Shown here piece after piece: positions 24,401 to 36,959 of a DNA stretch of 64,000 nucleotides. Source of the DNA: Atopsyche davidsoni (lineage: Eukaryota > Arthropoda > Insecta > Trichoptera > Hydrobiosidae); assembly GCA_022113835.1 (NCBI GenBank), contig JAILWY010000006.1, forward strand, positions 2,108,001-2,172,000, in the 5' to 3' direction. Below the pieces are notes generated by a model, which was not told the DNA's origin, searched no databases, and saw nothing but the letters and a program-made list of their open reading frames with translations. Position 1 is the stretch's first letter. Every line of letters begins with the position of its first letter. A program made the translations under genes and the position numbers.

Positions 24401-26180
24401 AGCCATGCACAAGCAACATAATGGGGAAAGCGGAGAGGTTTAACTATTGAATGTATTATATATATTCGAAGTTAAATTGGGTTAGGATAAGTAAGCTATA
24501 ACTTGATGCAAATGCAAAGGCTGTGACGAAAAAAAAGGCCATATAATGAAATATTTCAACCTATTAATAAATAGTAAAGGCTTTTGAAAATTACAGTATG
24601 AATAAAGTATTTCACATTTAACAACTTTGAAATGTAATTTTTATTATTAAAGTTAGGTAAGGTTGTATATGACATTTAGTAGTGAAATTCAACTGTCAAC
24701 CTGTTAATTATTTTTTATTCAATGAATATCAGCACAATGTTGGTCAAGTACTCTGCATTGGGGTAGTATATATATATTTTATATAATAGATATTTTTTAT
24801 GTCTCAATGATCAGAACGTCGCAACCTTTTAGCGATAGTATATATTGTATAGTTCTTATTTATTATTCTTATCTGCAACCAAACCTGTCCAATTATAACA
24901 AGATCTATTACACGGGACCCAAATTATCAGCACAGCCTAATTTGCTTGTCACGATTTTGTTTCTATATTTGTTTGAGAAACCTAAACAATCAATTAACTT
25001 TTATCAAATCCACATTAAAAATATCAGAAGGCAAGCAACGTCTAAAGTTTTAATTATTTATAAAATGGACCGAAGTTTCTCTCGCTGGGATATTGATTAA
25101 TTTTTTGTCAAGTCGGTCACTAATTAAGCTGGTTAGCTGTGGAATAGGTTGTGATTTGGCTGCTGCTAATGGTTTTGTTGGATGGTGGTTACTCTATACC
25201 AGACCTGGCTTCCTAAACCAGACAGTGTTTATGGTATAATATGCGGTCTATGGTAAACGCAGGCCTACGCTATTATATTACCGTTTATAACGTGCTATAA
25301 ATGTACTCGCTAATAGTTAGGGATCGATTTATTTAATCTTTTAATCTAAATGGGAATGAATATTTTGATGTCGGTTTGCCAACATTTCGTGAACTACGTC
25401 TACACTTATTTGGAATAGAAAATATGATAGCAATGATATCGTGCAAAGAACATGGAGATCATATGTGCTACAATATAAGCGGACCGAATCTTATTGGCTT
25501 GTCAAATGTTCTAATTCATCATAATAATATTGCATAATATTGTGTGGCCATTCCTAATAGACTTTTTTTAGTTTAAGAAATTTTGTGCTGAGTATAAAAA
25601 CATTAATATTATGAAAAAAATCGCCCCGAAGTGTAATTTTGGCGTGTTTAATTTGCAGAATATTATCTTAATTATCATACAATAAGCTAATTCTCAAAAT
25701 TTTGATCCAATAAATGTATTTTCAGATTCTCATCGGATTAGATGCACCATTGAAAATTCTCAATATTTTTTTTAGGTGATTGTTATTATCTGTGCTCTAT
25801 TTACCTTAGTTATATACGTTATTAATAAACTACACTGTTATACGTAATATCTCCTAATACTAGTCAATTTGCATTCGCAAAAGCCTCGTTTTTTTAAATT
25901 GTCTTAATTACATTCGCTGAAATTCCTTCAACAGTTACTTTATAGAATAATTGTATACATTCAGCTATAATTCTAGATACTTAACTTCTTTTTATTAAAT
26001 TTTCATTTAACTTCATATCGATGATTAGAACTCCAACAAAATACCGCGATGAAGTAACGGTTTATATTGCAAATAAACGTTACAGTTTATGATTAATTGA
26101 AAACTGTATTGCACATATTCTGAATCGTAGAAATTTCAGTTATCAAGCAAATACACTATGGAAGCCATTTTGGAAATGTA
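24401..26180. other. AT-rich non-coding sequence
   Basis: No gene or recognised repeat. A 97-codon open frame at 24807-25100 has no recognisable domain and compositionally matches background. Confidence 0.55.
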
Positions 26181-26194
26181 CCCAACAATTTGTA

Positions 26195-26222
26195 GGGAAT
26201 TCCCCTACGAGCGGAGAATTCC
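26195..26222. promoter_or_regulatory. Pair of NF-kappaB/Rel-like sites
   Basis: GGGAATTCCC at 26195-26204 is a palindromic Rel-type site within a small hairpin (GTAGGG/CCCTAC). GGAGAATTCC at 26213-26222 also fits GGRRNNYYCC, 18 bp away. Function is inferred from motifs only. Confidence 0.3.
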
Positions 26223-27999
26223 TAGCTCCAATATTGATAACGGATGAACGCAGTCAATATCGGCCACTTACTAAACTAAACTCTCGCGTAGTTTGCTACT
26301 TAGACACATGGCTGTAAGATTTTAACGAGATTACAAAGGGTATGCATACTACAAGTAGAACTACTTTTGATAGTAATAATAATTATACCCTCGTTGTTTG
26401 TACGCACACTCACCGGCCATGGCTGGGGCAATATTATTTCTAGTATTTTTCAACGTAAATTTATTTATGTATAGTGTAAAAAATACATTATTCACAGTCT
26501 CGATATTAAAAACCGATTCAACTGTCTGTATTGTAGAAAATATTGATATTGGTTACTTTGTTATATATATCTGCTACTGTGATTTGTTATCTTATAATAT
26601 CATTATCAGTTATCCAAAGCAATGTTTTATGAATCTCATTGATGTTTTACACAACTTTGATTTGGATTGTTGATTTGGGGTCGCCCGGAATCGCAGCCAA
26701 GTACACATCTCATTTTCAAGTTTGGTAATCGATTGGCTCACACCTCATAAGTGCAGTGGGCGTTGTTCGGGACCATAACTCTGTATTGCTACCGGCGGGG
26801 CGCGCGAGTTATCTATGGAGTGCTAAGGCCCCCAGCTCTTAGCGATTTAGCAATATATTAGCATGTGATAAGATACAGTAACGACCATCTTAGCTGCATG
26901 CGCCACGCTCGTATGGAATATGCAATATTGCAAGTTCAGACTGACCCGGATAGCGCTGCACCAGCCCAACTGCAAAAGGATTCTTTTGCGGTGATTTTGC
27001 ATAGCCAGCGATCCGCGGCCCCGTGGCCTTTTTGCGGTATCGCTTACGTGGGGTTACTTTCAACCCGCATGTTGATGTGACTCGTTTTATATTATTTTCA
27101 ATCAAATTTGCTACGACACATGAGAAAAATATTCCACGAAAATACGCTTACTGTTATTTTGATGTAGAGCCTAACGTCGAGATAAATAAAAGTTTTTTTT
27201 GTTTGACACTTAGTGTTTTTGTTGGCACACATATCTAAAGGACTTAACGGCTTTTGATATTGCTTTAATAAAAACTCATGTACTGAAAGCAATAAGATAT
27301 ATTACCCATCACTTATTCTTATATTAATATATTTTTAAAAAGCTGACTGTTGCTGAGAGTTTAATACAAGGGTCAAATTCTATTTTAAAAATTAATTTAT
27401 TGTTTCTGAATTTGAACTTTCTGTTCTCTTATTTTCCTCTGCGCATCTTCTCACTCAATCGTCAGTTATTTTATTTAAGGCTCCAAGTCGTCTTCTTATT
27501 ATAATTTTTTTTTTTTTGAGATACTAACGTGTCTGAGTATGATTTGACTGCTATCTTTAAAACATACTGTAGTGAAATAGTTTGATTCTTTCAAACACAG
27601 TCATGCTTTATTTTAAGGTCTGCTATACCTATATTTTTTATACTAATAAGTATTAAAAAATCGTGAACTGTTGCATGTAATAGCTTTTCAGGATGTTTTT
27701 GTAACGATTCTTGCATTGTATAAGACTAAATGGGATTGTGAAATATAATGTTGCTGCACCATAATTGTTGCTATATTTATCAAATACTTTTACTCAACTG
27801 TAGCCACCTTCATTATTTTAAAATAGTTCATAGACGTATTAAAAAAATAACTAAAAATATTTTACCAAATACGAGATCACGACTTGACTCGTATCATAGT
27901 GTACTGAATTTATGAGTTGGAAAATATTTGTGTTTTATCGCATTCTAAAGTGTCTTTTACACATACGATTTCGGTAGAGCCGGTTTGTTAAATTTATTT
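26223..27999. other. Non-coding; GC-rich island 26,690-27,080
   Basis: The island has overlapping 71-codon frames on both strands with no recognisable protein. The rest is AT-rich. A minus-strand AGCCATGGCCG|GTGAGT near 26,410 combines a start-codon context with a donor-like sequence but lacks other support. Confidence 0.4.
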
Positions 28000-28620
28000 A
28001 GCGTCAGCAAGTGTGCCAAGAATGCTCTGCCGGCATGCAGTGTGTCATGTGCAGCGCATGCGAGTTGATGATCACTTTTTAAACTCCACTAAAAGCGGCA
28101 TAAAGTCACCCCGCGTTACTCCACCGAAGGCGGTTCAATTCCGTTCGGTTCGTTTCCAGCTTGGAGCGCTGCCACGATTGTCATTTTTACGATCGCCATT
28201 CCTCACTGGGAGGTAGTGCAAGATATCGAGTATCACAAGCGTGTAGCGGAACGATTTTTACGCAAAAATATTGCGAGAGGTCCCGGCCGAAAATCTGGAT
28301 CTACGAAAACACACCGCCCGTAATGAAAATGATTTACCCCGTGAATTGGATGTTTGTCATTTTTTTTTGTTGAGAATTTTTGATAAATGTTTGCATAAGG
28401 AAGCGGTGTCGCTCGTTTCATTGTACATTTTATTTTTATTGTTCTGTTTGGGAAGCCGCATGTTACATTATCCTCATATGTTTCAATAAAAAATGACATA
28501 AAAAATTCTCTCAGGGAACCGCGCGAGCGGATACTCCGGAAATCACAAAATCTACCTACGAAATTGTGTTATTTTGATGTTCCTACATCGTCGTTTTGAT
28601 AGATAAGGTACGTCACATGT
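28000..28620. other. GC-rich island, unidentified
   Basis: High-complexity GC-rich sequence with several overlapping 67-88 codon frames on both strands, none convincing. It could be conserved non-coding DNA. Confidence 0.3.
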
Positions 28621-29315
28621 TGGCAGTGATTTTGTGCAGCCCCATCTTGATTATTTTTCATTTTATTAAATTCTTAGAACCGTTTAAGACACCGAAATGA
28701 TAAAATGTAACTGTGTTTATTTTGTTGTGTAAGAAAGTAAGTATGCAACAATGATTTTTGTAACCATACTAACGGTTTATGCATCACGTTGAGATATTGA
28801 TATATCTTTTTATATTTGAACAGAGATAATCTAAATTCATACATAGCCTTTGTACCACCATACCAATAAAGTATATGATGAGTCATTTATATGCAAGAAA
28901 GCGATTGCTACTTGCTAAATATTATGCATTCATAGAAAAAATTGATTTTGGGATTTTTTTTCCTGAAGCTGAGTAGTGTTTTTTAAACTATTTGGTTTTT
29001 TATTATTTATATATTTTTCTATTATATTACAAAATAAATATCTCTATAATTTATAAAATTACTTGTAGTTCTGGTGCCTCTTTATATACCCGTACATTAA
29101 TAAAACACGATTGCCTTCTTCTGTGATTGATGCAAAGTTTAAATTATTTTTCCCTGCGATTACATCAGAATTTATAAAAGACGTTTCTCTTTATGGATTT
29201 GTCCGCATCCGGTAACCCGAGTCGGTATTTTTTAAAACATATTCCCATCTAAGTGTCGGTCAGCGCTGCCCACGCCAGCTGGAAAGGTCAAAAATCAAAG
29301 TACTTGACAGTGGAG
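28621..29315. other. AT-rich non-coding sequence
   Basis: Nothing supported. Confidence 0.55.
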
Positions 29316-29597
29316 CTAGTGATGGGCCAAGCGAGTAGTAGCTGCTACTGTCGGAGCTATTTCTCTTAAACTAAAGTAGCAGGTTTTTGTGTAACTTTCA
29401 CTATTTATAAAATTTTAACAGGTAGTTACAAATATTGCTCGGAGCGTTGATGATTTCATTTCAAATTTATTGCAGCAAAAATGTTTACCAAAAAATATTT
29501 TTTTAAAGTTTGTATATTGAATTCTGCAATGCAACTGCCTAAGTAGCTGCTACGTTGACAATGCTTAAATATTTTGTATTTTCTTGGCCATCACTAG
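29316..29597. mobile_element. hAT-like MITE, about 282 bp
   Basis: Terminal inverted repeats: CTAGTGATGGGCCAAG at 29316-29331 and CTTGGCCATCACTAG at 29583-29597, complementary apart from one extra G. The form (C/T)AGTGATGGGC is typical of hAT-superfamily ends. Just inside both ends lies the same subterminal AGTAGCTGCTAC. The interior is AT-rich with no transposase. Flanking 8-9 bp are similar but differ at several positions, so a target duplication is not clear. It is a decayed non-autonomous copy. Confidence 0.55.
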
Positions 29598-30739
29598 TAA
29601 AACCTATCATCCTTTCTATCGCTCTATCGAGAACTGGCCCACGACTCGGTGCAGCCCATACCGGGAGGTACTTGCGGTATGTAGATCTCTTAACTTTATC
29701 ATCACCATCACAAAAGTCATGTAAATTTTTACGATATGGATTCATAAATCAAATTATTATAATTTTTGACATGTAGGTCATCGCCTAAGTAGACATGCTT
29801 GCTGTCTTGCATATCGCTCGTTAGATACTGGGTTATCTGTAGTCTACTATAAAACACTAAATTTATCATAAATATTAATAAGGCTGCAAGCGAGCTCAGT
29901 TAATGTTGCCTTGTTAGAAGTTTTCTACTGAGGACCTCATGAATACAAGAAAAATAGTAATTACTATGGAAATAATTGTACTTAATCTTTAAAATGTGAC
30001 TAAGATCTTTGAACAGTTATGGTATTTAGTTGAGAAATTTTAATTGTTACAAGCAAATACGAATAAAAACATATTTCAGAGATGGTATATTTATTTTATA
30101 AATGGCAATAAAAGTAGTATTGTTATTTCGAAACGTTTCCGAAACAATAACTGTCCACTATAAATAAAATAATAACTGCCAATAAATGAGGATGAAAAAT
30201 AAATGCATTTGCTGCCTTTTATGTGGCTGTTTCAATTGGATAGATATTTATCAGTACAGGTATAATTGTGTCAGCCTTACTAGACTTATCGTGTTCGAAA
30301 TGTGTGCAGTTAGCTCGTGACGTATCTTCCGATAATGCCGCACTTTGGTTACACTTTTGAGTCTCTTCCTTTTACACTTCCTGTAAACAGAATGAAAGGC
30401 GTTTGACGCGCGGGCCCTTCCGCCTTTCTGAGAAGACCGCACTCCATTTATCTATTGATGGCAAATAGGTCACCTTTTTAAAAATTGCCCCTTAAAAAAC
30501 ACTCAGCCCTTTCTACATTCGACTAATACTGCCTAGAATCAATAGGTTCTTTCTGCAGCACCTGTTTTTTTATATATATTTTTTTATTACCTATTGAGTT
30601 TAAATTATACATGCTTCTATTGTGCGAACGAGCTTGCTTTGTAACAATGATAAATGTTAATAGTATTTGAGACCATACTTGGTTTATTTATATTTATATA
30701 ATTTCGTTATCAAAATGATTACTGATGATTTTGGTTCTT
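29598..30739. other. Mostly AT-rich non-coding sequence
   Basis: A short GC-rich patch (29,630-29,690) carries open frames on both strands without recognisable content. No gene supported. Confidence 0.5.
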
Positions 30740-31165
30740 GTGTGTAGAGCTGCTTGAACGTTTCTGTTTACTCCGACGTTTCGGTTCCTGTGTTGGAATA
30801 TGTTCAAAGTCTTCTTTTTCATCGAATGCCTATCAGAGGAGGTTGGCGACCATTTCAGTGAGCATATACTCATGCTGAGCTAGTGTTCATGGTTTTCTAA
30901 GGGGAATGGAGTGTAGTGGGTCCCCGGGTCTTTCTACACCGCAGTTTTATATTGGAAGGAAAAGTCTGCGTATTGCTGCTGCCCAATAACATTATTTTAT
31001 AACCTTTCAAAGCTCTGGCGCTTAGATCTGATACTCCTTCTGCAGCAGGCTACAGAAACAATAGCAGAAGCCCCCTTACCTCGACAAGGTAATTCCATAG
31101 TATATCCCTCTACAATCATTCTACAAGTCCACTACTCCATTACCGATATGCTCAGGGTACAGAAT
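30740..31165 (-). mobile_element. Dispersed repeat copy B with GAAACGTCGG-type tail
   Basis: Blocks shared with 24.24 kb span 30,811-30,930 and 31,128-31,160; about 200 bp between them are absent from the other copy. Next to it, CCGACGTTTCGG (30773-30784) reads GGAACCGAAACGTCGGAG on the minus strand. This is a tail sequence type common in insect LINE and Penelope-like 3' regions and suggests minus orientation. No open frame survives. Confidence 0.55.
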
Positions 31166-31460
31166 TCAAAGTCTAAAGCCTAGAAAGTCAGGATCCTTCT
31201 TCGTGAGGAGGATGTGCGGTCTTTGCAGCTGTTCGAGGCCCCTCGCCTCCACATACGTTGCCAGTCACGCGACGTATTCAATCACAGAACAACTCTAGCG
31301 GGCCGATCGATATGTATTTTGATATACTCATTACGTCACGTCTCTGGCATATGGCGCATGGGGCGGGTTCGTGGTTAGGGATGTTTGCACAAATTGAGGG
31401 CCTCCACACAAATTACGGTAGCATGCGGGGGATGAGAGGGAGACACGTGTAGCTACACGA
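31166..31460. other. GC-richer non-coding patch
   Basis: May include the 5' continuation of the dispersed repeat. No coding sequence recognised. Confidence 0.3.
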
Positions 31461-34400
31461 TAAAGGAAGTAATATGTATTTCTATAAATAATTTTTAACC
31501 TTACCTAACGCAACCCTAGAATATTTTATATGCGAAAAATTCTTAGAGATATTTGGCATGAGGTTCTTTAAATATATATATATATATTTTTTCAATGAAG
31601 TTTTATCAGTGGCGATCCGTGTTTTTAGCATAAGTGTAATACTGATTTTAGGTTTTGGGTTTTATTTCCAAGGTGATTTGTAGAATGGATAATTTAAAGC
31701 ACTATTAGATGTACACATTTTAAATTACTCGCTCAAAGGTGGATTATGAATAATCTTATATCGATATTGTCTTTTTTAACATAGAATTTTACTTTTTGAA
31801 TAGCGATGAGTGTATTTGACATGTCTTTAATAATATCATATTTAACAAGGTTGTGAGATCGACAGTTATGCTAAATTATACGTAGTCTTGTATACTGGTA
31901 TATTGGAAAACGTTGTTCATCCCTTGGTCGTTGAGATGCTTCTTATACCTGTATGGTTTTGGCCTCTTCAATTTATCTTGCATAGTAATTATACCGATAT
32001 TTGAAAGTTTTCCCGAGTTTGGTATTGGGCTTAGAATGACGTAAGCAGAAAACTATTTTCAATGCGGTTCACAGGAATCTGGCCGTGCTTTGTAGGAATG
32101 CGGAGATAATTAGGGCTGTATTTAGCTTAATTGTTTTATGTAACTTCCACTTAGACACGTTTGCTTCTTCCTTGGTAGCAACTCGAATATTACGACTTAC
32201 TTTATGTGCAAAATACACCAAGTAAACATTCTTGCTTTAGCGATATGGCAGTAAAAATGTTATGTAGTATGTGAACCTAAGCACATGTGATACAAATGAA
32301 TCCACAATACTTAGGCATTCAAAAACTTTGTTTTGCGTGACACTGACAAATATAAAATGTTTTTGGATATAAATCATCAAACTTTTTTTATAAATTAAAT
32401 TCCACTGGATGCTTTAAAGTTTTTATGTATTGATTTACTTAAATTATTTTGCACTTTTGATGTTTACTAATTATTTAATCTCAAAAAGATAATGATAAAA
32501 ATAGTAATTTGTGAGTAGTTTAATCCCATTTACACACAAATTTACAAGACTAAAATTAAAAAAAAAATAATTATCAGATAAATAGTTTTTTATTAAACAA
32601 CAAGATATATTTTTGTGTCTTTATAGTAATCATTTTAAGCAAGATCACTCTTACTTATCACAACGTACAGTATGCATTGTGATGTTTGGAAATTTTCCAA
32701 ATTTATACTACCCACTTTCTCTGAAAATGTATAGTATTGTATTTTGAAAGTTGTGTAAGTTGTATCCGTTTTACTTTTTAAAATAGCATACAGTATATGA
32801 ATAACACAAAAAACTTCTCTTTCACCGATCTTGGTGTAAACAAAATTGCAAAAAAATAATGTAACCGCCGGAGTCAATACAGCGTTTCGTATTCATGAAA
32901 AAACAGGCTTTTTTTGGATGAATATGCGAAAGTTTTCCAATTCGTAAACCTTACAGAAATGACTTATAACAGGGTATTACACGAGCGAATAACACCTGGC
33001 ATCGAAATAATGGAGTTTTTTCCATCTGAATCCTGAAAAATTGATATTATATTCGAGACGAATATCGGCCGACAGCGAGGCCGTATTTACGGCCCGTGGC
33101 GGAAAAAGGGCACTAAATTTGATTGTTAAAGTTATTTCGCAAAAGCTTATAAGAATCGTATAAATTTCTCCGTTTGAGAAATGCACGTCATAAATCATTT
33201 TGATAAATACAACAGCCCTGTATAATTCTCGGGACTATGAATATATTGCATCCCTTGCAGATATCCAAAAATCAAGTTTCTACTACGTGACAAATGCTTC
33301 AAAGTCTTTCATCTTTTTAAAAATATTTAGTGACCTGCCGAAGACGGACGAAGTCTTTAAAGGGCGAAGATGCTCACATTTAATAAAATTTGTAATCCAT
33401 CATATTGATATTTTTTTATTATAATTATTTTTTGTTTTGAATAGCAATTGAGTCGTTACCCGAATTTTTAGATTTTTAAATCACCGATTGCTCACCCACA
33501 AATGTATTGGGTGTTATCGGACAAAAATTGCCAAATTATGTCGGACTCATAGTAATGTGTAAGTTTTTTCTGCAATAACATTTCATAGGATACGAAGGCG
33601 CAACTATCGGCGTAGCGGTGGTGACAGAATGCTTGTAAATTAACAAAAGTCCCATGCGCTATTTGTTCATCCAGCTCTCCCATGTTTGAGTATGAAATTC
33701 TCTCATATCGTCAATTGTACCTACTAGCTTGATTAAATATGCTTAAATTAATTTTTCATTGTCTTCATTGTGACGTCGAGCGCCTAGTCTTCTGTCGTTC
33801 GAGACTTCCAAATATTTGGCGAAAATCAAACAGAGGGGGTGACAAACTGTCAAAGCGTGACGTCACAGGGCGGATGTGGGGCGAGATAAGAATTCTAAAG
33901 ACGCTGATGAATTCGGCGTGGAGCTGAATGACTGGTATCATTGCAAAAGCCTTGCAGCTTGAAGGCAGCTTTCGGCGCTTTATTTCATTCGTCCGAGAGC
34001 TGGTGTTGTGGAGAATGTTTCAATTTAAAACGGTTGTGCTTTTGTGAATTGTATCTGTAAATAAATGCGCTAAATGTCAGATAACTTGTGAATTTACGCT
34101 TCAGTGTTATTTGTGATCTATTTTATAAATATATAAATGCTGATATTGTTAAATTATTTAGACAACTGTTATGTAGAGTACTTGTTATCCAAGAAATCGG
34201 GTCCTTGTCCTGTAATAAGTATATACAAACGTGTCTCCAATAACTTTTATAATAAAGCAATGAAAAATAAGTTTAAAATTAAATCAATTTCTATTTTGTA
34301 TAAATTCAAAAGATATATTTTTATAAATTGTCAGGATGATAGGAAATTTATTATACATTATTTTTATTTGTGTTGTTTAATATATTTTCTCCTGTCTACA

Positions 34401-34490
34401 TTCTGAGCTCTAATATCACACCATTTATCATTTGCTGCAAGTATTTCTATAAGATTTACTAGTAACGTCTTACGTATGAGCGATAAATCA
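31461..34490. other. AT-rich non-coding sequence with small GC-rich islands
   Basis: An (AT)n tract lies near 31,573-31,590. Two small GC-richer islands lie at 33,040-33,190 and 33,780-34,020. The latter holds a perfect CRE palindrome, TGACGTCA (33858-33865). No gene is supported; open frames of 62-89 codons look random. Confidence 0.45.
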
Positions 34491-34504
34491 AATTTTTTAC
34501 TCAC

Positions 34505-34805
34505 CTTGTATCACAGTTGCACTGCAATGGACTCGCCCGTGCTGAAGTAATGGCGCAGTCTGGCGTGTAACACCCAACAGGTTATTATTAGCGATATCCC
34601 ATCGTGGAGACGAACTCCTCGGGCCGGGGAATCGCAGGAAATATTATCAGAGATCAGCCTTCCATACAAGTGTCAGTTGCACACTAATTAAGATGTTGTT
34701 CCCTGAGTTACGATGTTTCCGTTTCATCGAGGGTCGCGGCTTCTCACGTACGTCATCGCCCGAGCCTCGCTCCGCCATGCTCGAACTGAGAACGACGCCA
34801 TCTTG
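34505..34805 (-). promoter_or_regulatory. Candidate minus-strand promoter and first exon
   Basis: A GC-rich block ends, on the minus strand, in a consensus splice donor CAAG|GTGAGTAAA (last exon base 34505). At its far end CAAGATGGCG (complement of 34796-34805) is a perfect YY1-type element, followed within 20 bases by TCAGTT, a match to the arthropod Initiator (TCAKTY). ATG codons between the two are followed quickly by stops, so an untranslated first exon of roughly 280 bp is the best reading. No downstream exon was identified, and a plain CpG-rich regulatory block remains possible. Confidence 0.3.
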
Positions 34806-35559
34806 CAAATATATTACACGATGAGAATATCACAATTACCGCGACGAGTATGTTGTAATATCATGAATTCTAACTCCGTAAATCATATAAAATTATACGT
34901 TTTTTGTAATTTTGATAGATCGACATTAAAAAAATTGATTAGATGAGTAACTATACATTTTTCATTTGTTCAGACAACATACCAGATCGTTATTAAAATA
35001 AATAGATATAATACGATACTGTTCTATTTGTCGTTTTTACTTACTTCCCATATTATATTTCTAAAATCGATCGATTATTTTCACTGCAGTTTTAAATTTG
35101 TTTTTTGTAAAAAGTTTCACATGCTAAGGTTGCAGCGTTGAAATATAGCCTCTCATAATCTCTATAAAATACGATAGCACATCAGTCCTGTGTAGTTGAG
35201 TACGTACGGAGTTCGCTCTTACACTTGCATATAATGCACTTCGAAGTCTAACATCCGCTGAAAACGACCAATATGGTTACCGGAACGTGATTTATAATGC
35301 TTCTCGATGTTAAATTCTATTACAAGTGTTAACGTTCAAGAATATTACATTGAAATTCTCAAACGTATATTTATATTATCTCACAATCCATATACGTTTA
35401 TTATATAACCAAGCAAAACTCCGATATATCAGAATGTTTAGCACTTCTTTGGTTTCCAACAAAAACACGGTTCGTGACTGCATGAGTTTTGAGAAGTTTT
35501 TGGTATAAAATTTCGTGTAAATTTTATGAGATTATTTAATATTATTATTCAGTATTGTA
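34806..35559. other. AT-rich non-coding sequence
   Basis: Nothing recognised. Confidence 0.55.
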
Positions 35560-36280
35560 TTGTTCACGTCTATGTCCTGATTCAAGCTCCGTTGTGTCCA
35601 GAGGCACAGCAGACCGTTCCTTGGCCGCTCGTGCGCGGTTCTGGCCGTAATGCGGGAATCCAAACTTCCAAGTACTTTTCGCCACGCCACATACTTGGTA
35701 AATATCCCGGGCCGCGTCTAATGTCAGCGGAGACGTACCTACAAATAAACCCAAAAACACAGAAAACCGACAAGTTACGAGTTTGAGTTGTGATAGAAAA
35801 CTTTTCCGAAACTTTCTATATATTTTCTGCCTTCAGAAAGAATTCGGTCGGCTCGCATGCCTTTCTAACTCGGGAATCTCTCCGTTTGATTACATTACCA
35901 TCTGTTTTGATTTTGGCCTTTTCCGCGGCGCGCTGGGAAAATTGATCGCGAATATATATTTTTCGATACGGTAAGTTAAAAGCTTTTTTTTTTTATTGTA
36001 TCTTTCTTTTTTTAATTTCATTTACAAGTATAATTCCGGCGGGTCACGGCCCGCTATGCATATTACCGGGTGACTTATGCGTGCCCTCTGTATTGTTTTC
36101 GCCCTTCGCAGTCGCCAGGGATGCTAATGAATAAGTCACCAGAACTAACGGCCTACGCCATTAGCGAAACTTACGGAGACACTCGTTTGGTAAATTCTTA
36201 TAAATTTATTCGCAGACACTACTGGGATTCAAAATCGTCTCATCAATTGACCATTTGTATTTACTTTTAAAAAGAAAATA
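35560..36280. other. GC-richer block, unidentified
   Basis: Overlapping open frames of 63-86 codons on both strands with no recognisable motif. Complexity is high and no repeat is seen. Possibly conserved non-coding DNA. Confidence 0.3.
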
Positions 36281-36750
36281 CTTAAAATCTCAAAAGAAAT
36301 AAAGAAGGGCTTTTGTAAATTACCATAAACAATGACTTTTTAGTGAATATATATTTTAACTCGTGTACATATTTACCCTCTAGGCAAAGTCACCTCAACT
36401 TACTTTATTTATTTTTTTTAAATCAATCATACGATTTAAATAAGTAAACACAATCTCGCTCTATTTTTTGTGAAATTTCAAAGGCATCGTCTTTAACTTG
36501 GCTTTTCGATTACGTTTACTAAGATATTATGTTCCGCCTGAATTTCTCCATCATGTTATTTGAACAGGGGGTCGTTTTTAAAACATATTTTAGTCATTAT
36601 TATTTTTTGCATCTTTTGGCTCTAGGAACTCAATATTTATATTTATTTCAGATATATTTGAGTTAAATTTACTTTTCAATTTATTAACCGATCTATTTAA
36701 TTTTGTTTAATGTTAATTTTTAACTAATTCGTTCTTTTGTTTTGTTTCAG
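36281..36750. other. AT-rich sequence ending in a splice-acceptor tract
   Basis: No gene. The last 25 bases form a polypyrimidine-rich acceptor for the next feature. Confidence 0.4.
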
Positions 36751-36816
36751 GTTTGTCTATTATACTTATCAAACATAGTTGGGAGGAAAAACGTAATTTG
36801 GCATAGCGTTATTGAA
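36751..36816 (+). other. Candidate internal exon (66 bp)
   Basis: An acceptor TTCTTTTGTTTTGTTTCAG ends at 36750 and a donor GAA|GTGAGTAC starts at 36817. The 66 bp are exactly 22 codons, with only the first frame open throughout (starts VCLLYLSNIV, ends VIWHSVIE); the other two contain stops. No protein family is recognised. If coding, it is a phase-0 symmetric exon. It does not keep an open frame when joined to the 8.2 kb candidate, so the two may not belong to one coding transcript. Confidence 0.35.
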
Positions 36817-36959
36817 GTGAGTACATATGTGTTATTTTTAAATTAATTGAATACTTCCCTTAATATCACAACTAAGTTATGTAATAAACAATATTCATAT
36901 CACTTGGAACTATTACGAAACACTTTCTCGTAGTTGGTAATATTTTTTATTATACGAAG
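36817..36959. other. AT-rich sequence
   Basis: Nothing beyond the donor at its start. Confidence 0.5.
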
